Of a stretch of 64,000 bases of DNA, positions 38,842-57,439 are shown piece by piece. A model generated the notes under the pieces. The model had not been told where the DNA came from, did not search any database, and worked only from the letters and a program-made list of their open reading frames with translations. The stretch's first letter is position 1, and each line of letters opens with the position of its first letter. The position numbers were made by a program, and so were the translations under genes. The stretch comes from Elysia crispata (taxonomy: Eukaryota; Mollusca; Gastropoda; Plakobranchidae): contig JAWDGP010004725.1 in the NCBI GenBank assembly GCA_033675545.1, positions 124,001-188,000 on the forward strand, read 5' to 3'.

Positions 38842-41630
38842 CGCGCTTTCTCTCTCTCTCCCTCTCCCTCTGTGCCTTTCTACCTCTACCCTCACTCTTT
38901 CTCTCTTCCTTTCTACCTTTACCCTCACTATAAAGTTGCGATACAAAGAAAAAGAATTTGAAAGATAATAATTTTAATCCATAATATATTAATGTTTACT
39001 GTTTTTCGCAGATTGTTTTCACAAGCAGAGTCTTTACCAATGCAGTAACAGCAATAGATTATGTTGAAATGAGACGATCGACAAGGGTATGTGATGAGGG
39101 GAGTGAAAACCGGTGCTTTTCAGAGCCAGCACCTACCTCTCCTCCGCCAACAACAGCCCCTTTGCCAGCAATTACAAGCAACCCAAAGAGCAGTGTCGTT
39201 CTTGAAGGTTTGGGCTTTGCAATTTGTAGAAGAACTATATAAACACCCAAAAATTAATCTTTCTCTGCGACATTTCTCACTGATATCCGTGTTCTATATT
39301 TCTGATCGTTGTCACTGTCACTAGATGTTTGCCAAAGTCCCCGAACCTGATAGCAAAATATTTTTCTTATCCCTCGTTTTTTAGTCAATACAAAGTTTCG
39401 CATTAATATCGTACGTTACCCAGGTTGTTTCTTTATCTATCTATTTGTTTAAAACCTCTGGTGTAATGCAGATATTTTTTTACTCTATTGATGATTCTTC
39501 TAAACGTATATAGAATATGAAACGCTATGACCGCTTACAGTTGGAAGAAGAGTAAATTGAGCAATATAATTTTCTTTGAACCAACCAGAACACAGCCCAA
39601 ATCCTGAAAGGACCACAAAGCAAGTGGAAGCGACAGAGATCACAACCTTCAATACTGTAACAACCATGCCACCGACAGAAAAGAATGAACTCACAACTTC
39701 GACGCCTACAACAACCATGGCTCCCATAGACTCGACTGAAATCAGAACGACAATGGTTCCAACAGAAACGACCGAATTCACAACAACAATGGCCCCAACA
39801 GAAATGACTGAAATCACAACTCCAATGCCCACAACTACAATGGTTCCAACAGAAAGGACCGAATTCACAACAACAATGGCCCCAACAGAAACGACTGAAA
39901 TCACAACTCCAATGCCCACAACGACAATGATTCCAACAGAAACGACCGAATTCACAACAACAATGGCCTCAACAAAAAGGACTGAAATCACAACTTCAAA
40001 GCCCACAACGACAATGGCCTCAACAGAAACGACTGAAATCACAACTTCAAAGCCCACAACGACAATGGTTCCAACAGAAACGACCGAATTCACAACAACA
40101 ATGGCCTCAACAGAAACGACTGAAATCACAACTTCAAAGCCCACGACGACAATGGTTCCAACAGAAACGACCGAATTCACAACAACAATGGCCTCAACAG
40201 ACACGACTGAAATCATAACTTCAAAGCCCACAACGGCAATGGCCCCATTAGAAACGACTGAAATCACAACTTCAAAGCCTACAACGACAATGGTTCCAAT
40301 AGAAACAACCGAATTCACAACAACAATGGCCTCAACAGAAACGACTATAATCACAACAAAAATGGCCTCATCAGAAACGACTGTAATCACAACAACAATG
40401 GCTCCAACACAAACGACTGAAATCACAACTTCAATGCCCACAACAACATTGGTTCCCATTGAAACTACTGAAACTACAATCACAATGCCTACAACGACTG
40501 TGACACCAATGCAAACGACTAAATTCACAACAACGTCTCCAACAGAAACGACTGAAGTCACAACTTTCATACCCGCAATGACAAAAGTACTACCGGAAAC
40601 GGCTAAGATCTCGTCTTCTTTGACTGCAACAACCTTAATGCCAACAGTAGCGCCTGAAATCATAACGAACATTATGGAAATGACCAAAGTTCATTTGAGA
40701 GCCAATGAATCTATTCGCGAGGAGCTTATGAAGCCAGCAACCCCAACCCCTGTTTTGAACGAGAATCAGATTAAAGAGATGGGTGGCTCAAAAGTGCTGA
40801 CCACACAGCATAAAAAGACAATTCAAGCAACACAAGAAACATCCACTAAAAACATTATAAAAAAATCAACAGAAAACATAACAAATTCCTCAACAGACAA
40901 CAACAAAATTGAAACCAATATAGTAGAAGGCAAAAATGCCAATTTAAATCGACACCAATTTGTAGGTGTTTTAACAGGCGGGCTGGTGGTAGGGCTCGTA
41001 TTTATCGTCATTGTTGCTGGATTAATCGGGCTTTGCTCTCGCAAGGGGGATACCAGGCCTAAAGATAAAGACCAGCTCACATATTCTAACCCTATGCCTG
41101 TGGTCGGCATGGACGATCGAAGCAGAACGTCATCATCCGAGTCCAGCTGGCGTGAGATAGATTACGCGTTGACATTTCCGACTGTGGCGTGCGACTATTT
41201 ATTAGCCCAGCCAGTTAATTCTGAACCAGACCGGTCCCAAGTTGTGGAAGACAAATGGCAGATCTATAATGGTGATATGCAAGTGTCACAAAATGCTGTT
41301 GAAGATGGCAAAATTGATTCACAAGAAAAGTCTTTTCTAAATTCCAAAACATCGCTATCGACCTTTGCTTCCTTTTCTGTTTATCGTCCAGAGGCATCTA
41401 TCATCAATATGAGTCATGATTTTGAGGACTCACTTGACTCAGTGGATGAACATTATGTCAATATCAGACCGAATTCTTCCGCCTACAGGTCCAGGATGTT
41501 TCGTCCTCTGAGCGACAGTCCTTCGGAGACCAGTTCAGGTTATTCTATTCCGCGACCAACACTGCGAGACTCCCGCGAGGAGAAGAGCAGGCCGAGGGTA
41601 TCTTTTGTTAACCCTCTGTACTCAACTTAG
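36198..41630 (+). CDS. MAM-domain, mucin-like type I membrane protein
   Basis: Exons 36198-36273, 37722-37916, 38489-38739, 39012-39207 and 39589-41630 join in phase to 919 residues. Residues 1-22 are a signal peptide; an ATG 18 codons upstream is in frame, but this start puts the hydrophobic core at the N-terminus. Residues about 42-201 form a MAM domain: C42GFDTQGNNC, an aromatic W-x-M stretch, GGYIYLKNND at 91, paired cysteines in MSCCLK, and VFTSRV...IDYVEM at its end. A Pro/Thr linker leads into Thr-rich repeats (about 240-600), expected to be O-glycosylated. A single transmembrane helix lies at about 697-721, followed by a 198-residue tail with DYLL (Y776) and YVNI (Y862, a Grb2-type SH2 site). 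MAM domains mediate adhesion and homophilic contacts; an adhesion or receptor role at the cell surface is inferred. Confidence 0.9.
36310..36393. repeat. (GA)n microsatellite in MAM-mucin intron 1
   Basis: About 42 GA units starting 36 bp after the exon 1 donor. Confidence 0.97.
37301..37570. repeat. Degenerate GATA/GACA/AATA-rich tract in intron 1
   Basis: Many scattered TAGATAGA- and GACAG-like tetranucleotides without a clean period, consistent with an old decayed microsatellite. Confidence 0.5.
38756..38838. repeat. (CT)n microsatellite in MAM-mucin intron 3
   Basis: It begins 17 bp after the exon 3 donor. Pure CT to about 38838, then degenerate pyrimidines to about 38930. Confidence 0.95.
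39740..40560 (+). repeat. Coding minisatellite encoding Thr-rich mucin repeats
   Basis: Within exon 5 a basic unit of about 13-15 codons (TTMAPTETTEFTT-like) alternates with TTEITTSKPT-like units. They form higher-order units of about 28 codons (84 bp), clearest at 39960-40340. Copies differ by single-base changes. The opposite strand is also open for 395 codons, a shadow of the ACA-rich composition. Confidence 0.9.
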
Positions 41631-42515
41631 CATGAAAAGCCCTGAGAGACTGTTGTATTCCCTGATTAGGAGTGTGTTTCAAACAGCCCCTGAGTGGTGT
41701 GGATATTGTTCAAATTTAACAAACATTGATCCTTAATGTAGTGATTCCTAAATTTGTGTAAAAGGGTAAATCGTGGCCTTCTACTTAATCAATACTAAAA
41801 ATAGAAACGGCAATTTTCCGTTTGGTTTTACTTGGGTAAAAGTGTATCCCCAACACTTTACATAAATTTTGCACAATCCTCAAAAAGGGAAATTTTTTTG
41901 TTGATGTTATTAGAATCTCAATCCTTTAATATATAGCCCCAAACAGAAATATTTTGCTCAGTAAAGGGAAAATAGACAAAAATTCTTGTGAACCAAACGA
42001 TAATGATCAGTAAACTAATTTTTTTATCTTTCTTTGCTTCTTTGAAAAACGTATTGAGTCAAAGAGTAGTTTAACAAATCTCTAAACCTTTGTATATTAC
42101 TTAACAGTGTTATAATAAGAAGAACCTGCACGTGTGATTTAGCATGTAAAACATTAAATTAAATTAATGATCTTAAGATAAACTAAGTGCCTTGGTATCA
42201 ATCCTTTTTTATGATTCTTCGATAATCACATCTGAATGATGATAATTCTTGTGGGTTTTTTTTAAATAGATGACAATAATTTTGAAATCATCGAGCAAAA
42301 TATGAAACGTTGTTAATTTGATGATTCGTTCTAGATCTAGATGTTTCTTTTCATTTATTGATTCACTATCATGCATTATGCAAGTGTATTATTTATACTC
42401 TACAAATTAACGGGTTCTTGATGAACTATGTATATTTGTAAATAGAACTTAACGTTTTCTGAAGTTTAAAATGATGAATGTAAAATACAAATAAAGCGAT
42501 CTATTACTTATTCAT
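41631..42515 (+). other. 3' UTR of the MAM-mucin gene
   Basis: AT-rich non-coding sequence after the TAG. AATAAA at 42490-42495 suggests cleavage near 42510. Confidence 0.5.
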
Positions 42516-42885
42516 GCAGTCTCTGACTATACTTACGTGTCTCGTTTGCTTTATTTTTTTCCTGTGAGGACTGGTTCAATGGTCCAGCCTCATTCAACAG
42601 TGATGTAGTATGAGTGTTCAAATTGAGTTAATAGAACTCTTTTACAGAGATCATACATGTTACTTGCAGCAAGTTCGAACAAGTCCATCACTCAGATTTG
42701 CCAAAAATTTAACCGGGGTTCAAAAAGTTAAAAAAGAAAGATTAAAATTAGCATACTTTTTTACAATAATAATTACTGACCTTTCTTCCAGGCCAAGAAA
42801 ATTTTTAAATTGTAAGATCGAAATATAATTGCCAGACATGAATAATAATTATGTTCATATACTCATCCCAAAGAAAGGAAGAGGA

Positions 42886-42888
<3 letters not shown>

Positions 42889-42968
<80 letters not shown>

Positions 42969-43005
42969 CAGAGACAGACAGAGACAGAGAGACAGAGAGA
43001 GAGAG
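42889..43005. repeat. (GA)n then GACAGA-type microsatellite
   Basis: About 31 GA units to 42952, then irregular GACA/GAGA units. Confidence 0.95.
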
Positions 43006-49078
<6,073 letters not shown>

Positions 49079-49095
49079 ACATTTTTATCTTGTTG

Positions 49096-49141
<46 letters not shown>

Positions 49142-49159
49142 AGCAACAAGTTAAAAATG

Positions 49160-49203
<44 letters not shown>
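49079..49203. repeat. AT-rich inverted repeat with (TA)n loop and second (TA)n
   Basis: ACATTTTTATCTTGTTGCTT from 49079 is nearly complementary to the segment ending at 49160 (AAGCAACAAGTTAAAAATGT). The loop between them is a (TA)n run of about 40 bp, and another (TA)n of about 42 bp follows. Confidence 0.9.
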
Positions 49204-49205
<2 letters not shown>

Positions 49206-50180
49206 CATACATACATTTTATTTTTTTTTAATCTGATGTATAAATTATATATCGTGTTGAACTGCAGAGCAGAATAATTATGTTTGTGATTTTTTTTAAT
49301 CGCATGTCAGTACATGATAAGATGCACCCTCTATTAAAAAAAACCCCTCTAGATAAGGAAAAATGCATGATCTTAAAACCGAGGGGAGGGGGAGTAGAAC
49401 TTCTTCTATTGCGTGATCATTCTTTTATGTAATCGCCTCCTAGCAACCAGCAATCTGCTTACCTTGAAACTCTATACCCATGGCTTTAACTTTATTGAAA
49501 ATATACAATGAAATCAACTATTGTTTAGGATCTATACCATTTTAAGGCCACAAGTATTCTAATTTCTATTAATCTGAAATAGGTTGTGACTGAGCTTGGG
49601 TATGTCTTACCACCGCGGCACACTTTAAATGATCGATAAATAATAATTATAAAAATGTTTGAATTCAGTCAAATGTTTTCTGCTTTCGACTTTCCACTGG
49701 GGAAGAATGTAAATATATAGGGAGAAAATTTAAGTGATACTTATGAAGGTAATTCTATTTCTTTGTCTCTTTAACTAATATTGATCTATGGAGGACAACT
49801 AATTCGGCTACAGACCGAGGAGACATTTTCGCATGTATGTTTTTGAATAGCTATGCTCTTAAATAACAGTTCGACGAATACAAAGTTCAACAGGCTTAGA
49901 ACTGTATGAGTAGATTTCAGCTTTAAAAAACCGATCTCATTCTGTCGATTTTCTGTAAACTGTGTACGGTACAACAACTTACCATTTATCTGAAGTTTTT
50001 CACCTTCTTTCGCGACCTTATAGTTGAAGGGGTTTTTTTTTTGCGTTGACAAAAGGTGCAGCAGGTCACATGATTAGGAAAATGTTTAAAACTTTTTGCA
50101 GGTTGACTGATCACTTCCTATATGTCTAAGTTTAGGGAAATGTTTACTAAATTAGTTTTACATCACTGTGGATTCCATAC

Positions 50181-50181
<1 letters not shown>
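49204..50181. other. Intergenic, nothing recognised
   Basis: AT-rich; no gene or repeat unit supported. Confidence 0.35.
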
Positions 50182-50214
<33 letters not shown>

Positions 50215-50232
50215 TATATATATTTATATATA

Positions 50233-50275
<43 letters not shown>
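50182..50275. repeat. (AT)n with TTTATA interruptions
   Basis: Alternating AT runs broken by several TTTATA variants, then pure AT. Confidence 0.93.
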
Positions 50276-50932
50276 CTGTTACAATTGTATGGTAATGTTC
50301 AAAGTATTTCGGTTTTTTCTTTGATCTTGCCTTCTCCTTAATTTTTTTTTTTTTTACTTTTGGTCAATCAATTAAGATTTCTTCCTCAGCTAGATGTAGA
50401 TTTGTGAGCTCTTCTGACGTTAAGTCAGGCCCAGTTTAATATAATTTTGGAATTTTTTCGTAGCGAGGCGTTAAGATCTTTTGAATAATCCTAACCGCTA
50501 CATATGTAGGAAAAACCCTTTTAGTTAAATTGTTTAAACTTTGTGTGTTTAAGCCCAGACATCATCATTTCATTTCTTTCGTTAGCAATATAGAGCAAGT
50601 CTACTTCCGTATTGAACGTGCCCTAAATTTAATTTTTACAATGATTGTTTAGCTCAAAGAGAACTACTGTCGGATCGGTTAGCTCTCTAAGGACTCCGTT
50701 TTCTAGCCTAGAGTCCAGACCTTTTTGAAGGCCGAAATCATTGTTAAGCGTGCTATAAGCTTCAGAATGAATGTTTCCGTGACCCAAAATCTGAAATGAG
50801 TTATGAAACTGGAAACGCGGTTTGGAATATAAAATTTTTGTGAGATTGGATTTCATATGAAGAGAAAGAGATGAGTATGTAAATAGTGACAAACATCAAT
50901 CGACACGTAGGATCTTAGGTAAGTAAATTCAT
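50276..50932. other. Intergenic, nothing recognised
   Basis: A poly-T run near 50341; otherwise featureless to me. Confidence 0.35.
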
Positions 50933-51068
50933 AAACAGATGAACAGACATGCAGATAGACAGACAGGCAGACAGATAGGTATATAGATGGGTATAAAAGA
51001 CAGACAGACAGACAGATAGGTAGATAGATGGGTATAAAAGACAGACAGATAGATAGATGGGTATAAAA
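50933..51068. repeat. GACA/GATA tetranucleotide higher-order repeat
   Basis: Three successive blocks each combine GACAGACA, GATAGATA and a GATGGGTATAAAA end, giving a higher-order unit of about 35-48 bp. Confidence 0.85.
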
Positions 51069-51645
51069 AGTAAATATCGAAAGCTTTGGTGCTACTCGAC
51101 AAATGTCTCACAAGATGTGTGTGAATCAAACAACAGCGACTCAGAAATCATCAAACAAAACCGTAGCGTGGCGGATTAACAGAAATTATACAATATACAT
51201 AAATCATTCTTGAAATTAGAACGCAGAAGATCACTTAAAAAGATGAGTAAGCACGGCTAGCAACACAGTGTAAGGAGAAAAACATTATTCATCCAATAGT
51301 ATGGAAAATCTTGAAAATGGGGAAACCTTTGACAGCCGCAAAAGTTATGAAAGCTTTCCCCGAGAAATGTTCGAAAGATTCTCAAGACAAGATCAACCCA
51401 CAACCATTGAAAGCAAATGTCCCACTGCTGTGTACATAGAAAGAGCTCCCTCTTAAGCAACAGCTATCGGAAGAAAACCAGCAATACAGCCAATTGAAGT
51501 GAGCCACGTGAGCTCGAAACTCTGGCCAATGGCTCCAAAACTAAATATTTACTTTTTATAATATAATCCTCATTTGTTGAGTGTTTAATTTTTATGGAGA
51601 CATAACAACCAAAAAATATACATATACTACACACATATAATATTA

Positions 51646-51651
<6 letters not shown>
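51069..51651. other. Intergenic, nothing recognised
   Basis: No supported gene or repeat. Confidence 0.35.

Positions 51652-51700
<49 letters not shown>
51652..51700. repeat. (TA)n microsatellite
   Basis: About 24 TA units. Confidence 0.95.
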
Positions 51701-51704
<4 letters not shown>

Positions 51705-52548
51705 TGTTCAAATCTTAGAAGCATTTTTTTGCTATGTGTGCAAACATAGAAAACTTTCAGAATTGCAGAATACGAAGTTTGTATTCATTGCTTTTTCTCA
51801 CTCTGTAAATTTGATTTAAGAGAGAAAGCCCATTAGCTGAAGATTCTCAGTATGAAAGCTTTACATTTTCAGAAGAACAGATTTTATCAGTTGGTAAATA
51901 AAATGCTTTTAAGATATAATTATCGAAGACGAAAGATAACAAAAAGAAAGTGTTCAGCCTAAAACCTTGGAAAAAAATCCCGCAAAAATGTCCATACTCG
52001 AAACATATTTCAGACCTGGATGATGTTAGAGTTAATGATTAAACTGACTTTTCGAAGTTTTCCATATTCACTTCTCTCTTCTTTCAATGGTTTAAATGAA
52101 AAATAAACAATCTAGAACGGATCTATTTTCTCAATTCGCAGCCCTTTGGATCTCTTCAGGATTTAATCTAGCTTTCTGAATGTTGGTTCTTCTCAATGGA
52201 TAGAAAAAGTATGAGGATGATTACACTTTTAAACGTCAATTATTATAATCCACAGTGAGGGGAGAACAGGAATATATACTTTTTTATATTAAGAGCAAAA
52301 CTTAGACGTCAGTGCTAAGCATGCGCCAGCAAAATCAATCTCAAGCGTATTGGGTTTTTTGTTAACCGATGTACGTTAGATATATGAACACTTTTTTTAC
52401 TTGTATCCTTCTTCAAATTTGAAGACTGTCTTTTATGAGAATTTTGAACTTCCCGCACACCATGGTGGCGTTTCCAAATTCTGCGTTTCGATGTTGTCCA
52501 AAGATGAGAAAAGCTGTTGTTGAGCGTTGACGCAGGATTATGATCCAG

Positions 52549-52549
<1 letters not shown>

Positions 52550-52587
<38 letters not shown>
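52550..52587. repeat. (AT)n microsatellite
   Basis: About 18 AT units. Confidence 0.95.
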
Positions 52588-52589
<2 letters not shown>

Positions 52590-55500
52590 TCAAGAGCTAT
52601 GTAGAGCCAAATTTTTTATTGAGTAAAAGAAGATTCTTAAGGTTCTTGGTTCGTAAGGATGATGTCATTTCATCTGAGACTAAAAGACATGATTGTAATA
52701 GGTTGTAAACAGGAGGAGAAAAAATAACAACTGGATTACTTTCCTTAGTATGTAAGACAAAATACCGACAATTAAAGAGCTGCCTTATAAGAAAAGATAA
52801 ATTTTGAGTTTGTAAGATTTAAAATTTGGAATAATGCGATAGTCACGGTACATTTGTAGTGTAAAAGAAGAAGTTCACGTTCATCAAACCAGTGCAGCCA
52901 GGTTTTTTTTTTTTTTTTTTTTTTGCATTTTCTCAAATATTCACTGGTGGTTTTGTTTTCCAGAGCAAACGTTTATATAAACAGAAAGACCATATTGCGG
53001 AATATTTATACTATTGGAAAACTTATAATCTTATAATTCACCGGACAGATAAAGAAACAAAGGGTACATAACCGTGGTGGTTTTATCCGCAAAGACTAGA
53101 TTTACTTATTCCCCATAAGAGTCTCTCGAAAGTCTTGAGTTCAAAATTTGTTAAGCTTTAAATCAAAGAAATTTAAGTCAATGTAATATGAAGATTAGCA
53201 GAGTATAGTAAATGGTCACAAACATCTATTTTCCGCAAATAGATTTTAGAAACAACATTCAGTTTTGATTACTTACTTGAGTTATTGCTGATAAAATTAG
53301 ATTTTTAGATAAATGTATCTTATGAGCGTAAAAAAGCATCTTAAATTGTTAGGAATTCATTTTAGTTTCACTTTTTTGCGCAGTATTCATTGAAAGTAAG
53401 AGTATTGAAGCTGCAATATGTTTTTTTTCTCTTCCAACATCGTTTTCTTTTGATTTCGTAAGTTTAAAGTCATTCATTTTATTCCCTTAGGAATGAGCTC
53501 TACATTTTGCACTTCCAATTTTTTTTTAATTGGAAATGAGTCCTCTTCACAGGTAATATATATGCAAGATATTTTAAATGTTAGAAAGTGGGAAGGTAAA
53601 TTTCTTTTTGAAAATGGAGGAATATAAAGTGAAGATGGGAGATATTGAGATGGAAAATAGAAGAGAAAATGGAAATAGAGAGCTAAAAAAGGTTTGGAAG
53701 TAAGAGATAGTAAATGTGATATATTCCGGGACACATTTACAGCACTGTTGCTTGGCATTGTTTTCATCCTAGCAATGACTACTTCTTTCTCCTGGTCCCG
53801 CTTCTTAGAATGGCACCGACTGTTGTACACAGCGACAAATCAGTTGCGAAGTTTTAAAAAAATTGAATGTCTGCAAAACGGCAAAATTTACAACTAACCA
53901 TCAGTTTTCCCATGATCATGATCATAAGTTAAGATACAATATTTATAAAGCTCACCGTCATGTTACAATGACAAAATGTAGATTATTCAGTTTTTGTATA
54001 TATTTCATTCACTATGATTTTTCAAGCTTTTCCGGGCCTCACTATGTTAGGATATATAGTTTACACTTGTACCTATCGTCTTAATTTTTTCAACTTATTA
54101 TCAAACTTTTTTGTGCCAAAATTTATGTCTGTATATGAAGAAAATACAAGATTCAAATAATGAGCTAAAAAGATTTTTTTTCTTTGAATTATGCAAAACA
54201 TTCTTGATTTTAAACCCTTTTAAATGTGAACCACTATTGTCCAAAGAGTAAAATTTGATCCAACCCTGTCATGTTTCGAAATGTTTAAAGAAACAGCTCC
54301 ATTTTAAGTTTTGAAACTCGAAAAGCGTTCCCATGACCTGTAAAATAGCACTGTAAGTGTTTATTTCAATTTGAGTAATGAGTCTTACCCAGGTTGAAGC
54401 TAAATCTAGTCATTTGTATCGTTCATGAAGTTTCCCAGAATATTAGAAACATTTTTTGTAATAGACCGAAAAAGCGTGATGTCAGAAGTTGACAGAGGGT
54501 ATTCCGCCAAATTTTCAGATACAGTGGCCGCGGTATAAAGATAAAACGTGTTAGATAAGATAACTTCTCAATGTAAAACTTTAAAAAAAAAACAACCCTA
54601 TTATTCGTTGTCTTAGAGATGGTTGAACCTGATAGCATAATTAAATCTACCACTCGCGCAAAAATGAACTTACTCCTCGATATAGTGATGTCAAAAGATA
54701 AGGATACAAACAAATGCTTATCATCTTCACATCATCAGTCGAGCAGGCAGACAGAATTATAAAACTGAGACATCGGGTGAGTAAATCAATTTTACAAGGC
54801 TTTTCAGTAGATTTGAATCTTGGCGTTGACCTGAAGAATGTACCACTTTAGAAAGATACGATTCAACTGCAATAGACGCCGCAGATATCAATAAATCTCT
54901 GTTAAAGAAAGACTTCTTGGTGAGCCTGATGTGACGTTGCAGTTGGCTATCATCATTTGTCGAAGAGCAGAAAAAGTAAACGTTAATGAAAAATGATTAC
55001 AACATCAATGCCATCAACCAAAGGCCACAGCAACAAGAAAGAAAATGAAACACCTAGCTTTCGGGCAGAAAAATGAATCAACAAGCGCCCTGTCGGAAAA
55101 GGCAAAACAACCTCCAGAGATAGAAAAACGAGATATACAGTATGTCGATTGCAACATGGTCCAAGAAAGTGTACAGCTTATAAGAATATACGTTTTGTTT
55201 GTTAAAAATACAACCATTCTGACATACCAATACGAACCACTCTCTTTGAGATTAAAAGAAACATTCAAGGATAGCTACCAAACGCCAGTCCTATATCGCA
55301 TGCTTTGACTGTTAAATGTAACGAAAATAGAATCACGGTGTTAGCAAAACTTTAGCGATAATATCATGGGCCTAAATCTATGCTTAGCTGAGCAGCTCGT
55401 TTGATAAAGATTTCGTTTTGTTTACTCGATTGAAAATTCAAACTAGATCGTACCATGACGTTTAGATCTAGGTGTAGAATAGATATAACTAAACCTACCC

Positions 55501-56306
55501 ATTGTGAAAATGATGCATCAGGGATAAGTCTGTGATCAAAATAAGGATAAGGACCCACACAAATTTAGTTTTTAGGTCGCACTGAGGCTAAATTTATCTA
55601 TATGACATAGTTTTATGGTTGTAACCGAAAAATAATATTTTAACACCTCGGGCATGGTAAGTTTCAAGATTTAGATCTAATTTCATCAGTTTGTATATTC
55701 ATGCTGAAGTAGGAGCAGAAAATTTAGGCTTGAACAACGTTTTTCAAACATTGTATCATTGTAACTAATCAGCCTTGATTCTTGCTAGAATAGTGTTCGC
55801 CTATATCGCCAAAGAGTACATAGAACGTTCTAGAACGAAACTGAACGCTGGTACGAATAGAGCTATTATTTAGATAAAACTTGATACTTTAGACTATATT
55901 TTGTTTGCTGACTCTCATCATGATGATTCTTAGAAATTTTTGTTGACATGACTCATAAGACAGATCGTTCTATATAATTTGCACTCTATTGTCCTTGGTT
56001 TTTTTGTTTTTTTTTTTGGTTTTTTTTTTTGGTTTTTTCGTTATTGTTTTTTTGGTAGTGCTCTAAATATTAGATTTGGAGGTGTCTGGTAGAATCTGAC
56101 CTGTGTCACAGATTACGTTGAGTAACATTGAGATCTTATCAATTTCATTGTCTCCAAATTCTTCGAAAAGTTACACTTGGCCTGTAGCACTCTCTGATTT
56201 CATCTTCTGTTTGCTGCCCGGATCTCACATTTCATGATAGATGGTGGAGTAAATTTGCGTTTCATTAAATTCTAATCCTTTCTGCCGTTTTCAAAGAGTG
56301 CACTTA

Positions 56307-56309
<3 letters not shown>
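52588..56309. other. 3.7-kb gene desert
   Basis: Contains a poly-T of about 22 at 52903-52924 and a T/G tract at about 55999-56055. Open frames at 53474-53897 and 55014-55308 are not recognisable and have no splice context. Confidence 0.35.

Positions 56310-56372
<63 letters not shown>
56310..56372. repeat. (AT)n microsatellite
   Basis: About 31 AT units. Confidence 0.95.
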
Positions 56373-56374
<2 letters not shown>

Positions 56375-56559
56375 ATAATGATGTAACCGTTTTGGTTTTT
56401 TCTTTCTTTTTTTTTAAATTTTAGGTGTTTTATGGATGTGCAGATTTTCTTTCCAGAGATGTCTTCATTGTTTATTTAACTGTCTGCTCAGTACTAATGT
56501 AGTATAGATCGATATTTCTGCATTTGTCGTTCATCGACTTTTCTTTTTTATTTCCTTTT

Positions 56560-57255
56560 GCTGTGTTTCGTATTTTTCACTATTATTTTTTACCTGCCTC
56601 CTTTTTATCCACTTTCGATCCTTGGTATTTGTTTCATTGCTGACTTCAGTAATTGTTGTTTTGAACTTTACCCATCGTTCGTCCAGATTTATTTTGAACT
56701 GTCACACGATATTTTTCTCGAAGGATTTGAATTGGTCTAATCGAGCCACGTCAAGTTTTATGTTTTTTAGGTGTACTTCGAGTTTTCTTAAGTTTCAGTT
56801 TGAAATTAGCAGCCACTTGAAGATGATAACTATAACAGTCTGCCCCACGGTAAGTCTTTGCTGAGAGAAGCGCATTTTTAGATCTTTTATTGTTCAGGAT
56901 GTAATCGATCTGGTTTCTGCTTCTATCTGCTTGGCTTTTGTATGTCTTTATCTTTCTGTTTGGTTGCTGAAACCATTTGTATCCGATCATAGGCCGTTGG
57001 TATGATCTGCATTCGACTAGTTTCTCTCCTCGAATGTTTCTTCATGTTCAGTCCATGGAGTCCTTCTACATTTTTTCTCTTTCTTCTACTTTTGCATTAA
57101 AATCGCCCATGATAATCTGAGGGTCCTGCTGTCTGCAGTGCGCCTTTGCTTGCTCCAGATTTTCATCAAACATTTCTATGTCATCATCGCTACTAGTTGA
57201 TGTTGGTGCGTTTATTTGAATGAAGTTAAGGTGCAAATTTTTCCTGAATCTTTAA
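56560..57255 (-). mobile_element. APE-type LINE, endonuclease part (inverted)
   Basis: On the minus strand the order is FIQINAPTSTSSDDD (about 57234), IIMGDFNAKVEE (start of MGDFNAK at 57110) and then WFQQPNRKIKTYKSQADRS. RNQIDYILNNKR and SAKTYRGAD...VAANFKLKLKK follow by 56770, then a decayed linker to about 56560. These are the hallmarks of the apurinic-type endonuclease of RTE/jockey-like LINEs: the GDFNAK metal site and the QIDYIL strand. Stops and shifts are present, so it is dead. It points away from the reverse transcriptase part to its right. Confidence 0.85.
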
Positions 57256-57439
57256 ATTTAAAGCTAGATCTAATAGTGTCTAATACTTTTTAACGGTCTT
57301 TCCCATTTCTTTATATGGCTCAATAGCCACTTCTCTTTTTAGTTCTGTGCCTCCTTAATAGAATTTTTCAAACGTTCTGGTATCTGGTGGGTAGCTCTTG
57401 GGAAAAAATAAAAATTACATAAATGCGCTCCACATCCTT

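Noticed and set aside
39500-40687. 395-codon open frame on the minus strand rich in Val and Ile
   Set aside because: It lies opposite the Thr-rich mucin exon. ACA/ACG/ACT codons read backwards give Val, Cys and Ser codons, so openness is a composition effect.
55045-55308. 87-codon frame of ordinary composition
   Set aside because: No recognisable domain and no supporting splice context; overlapping minus-strand frame equally open.
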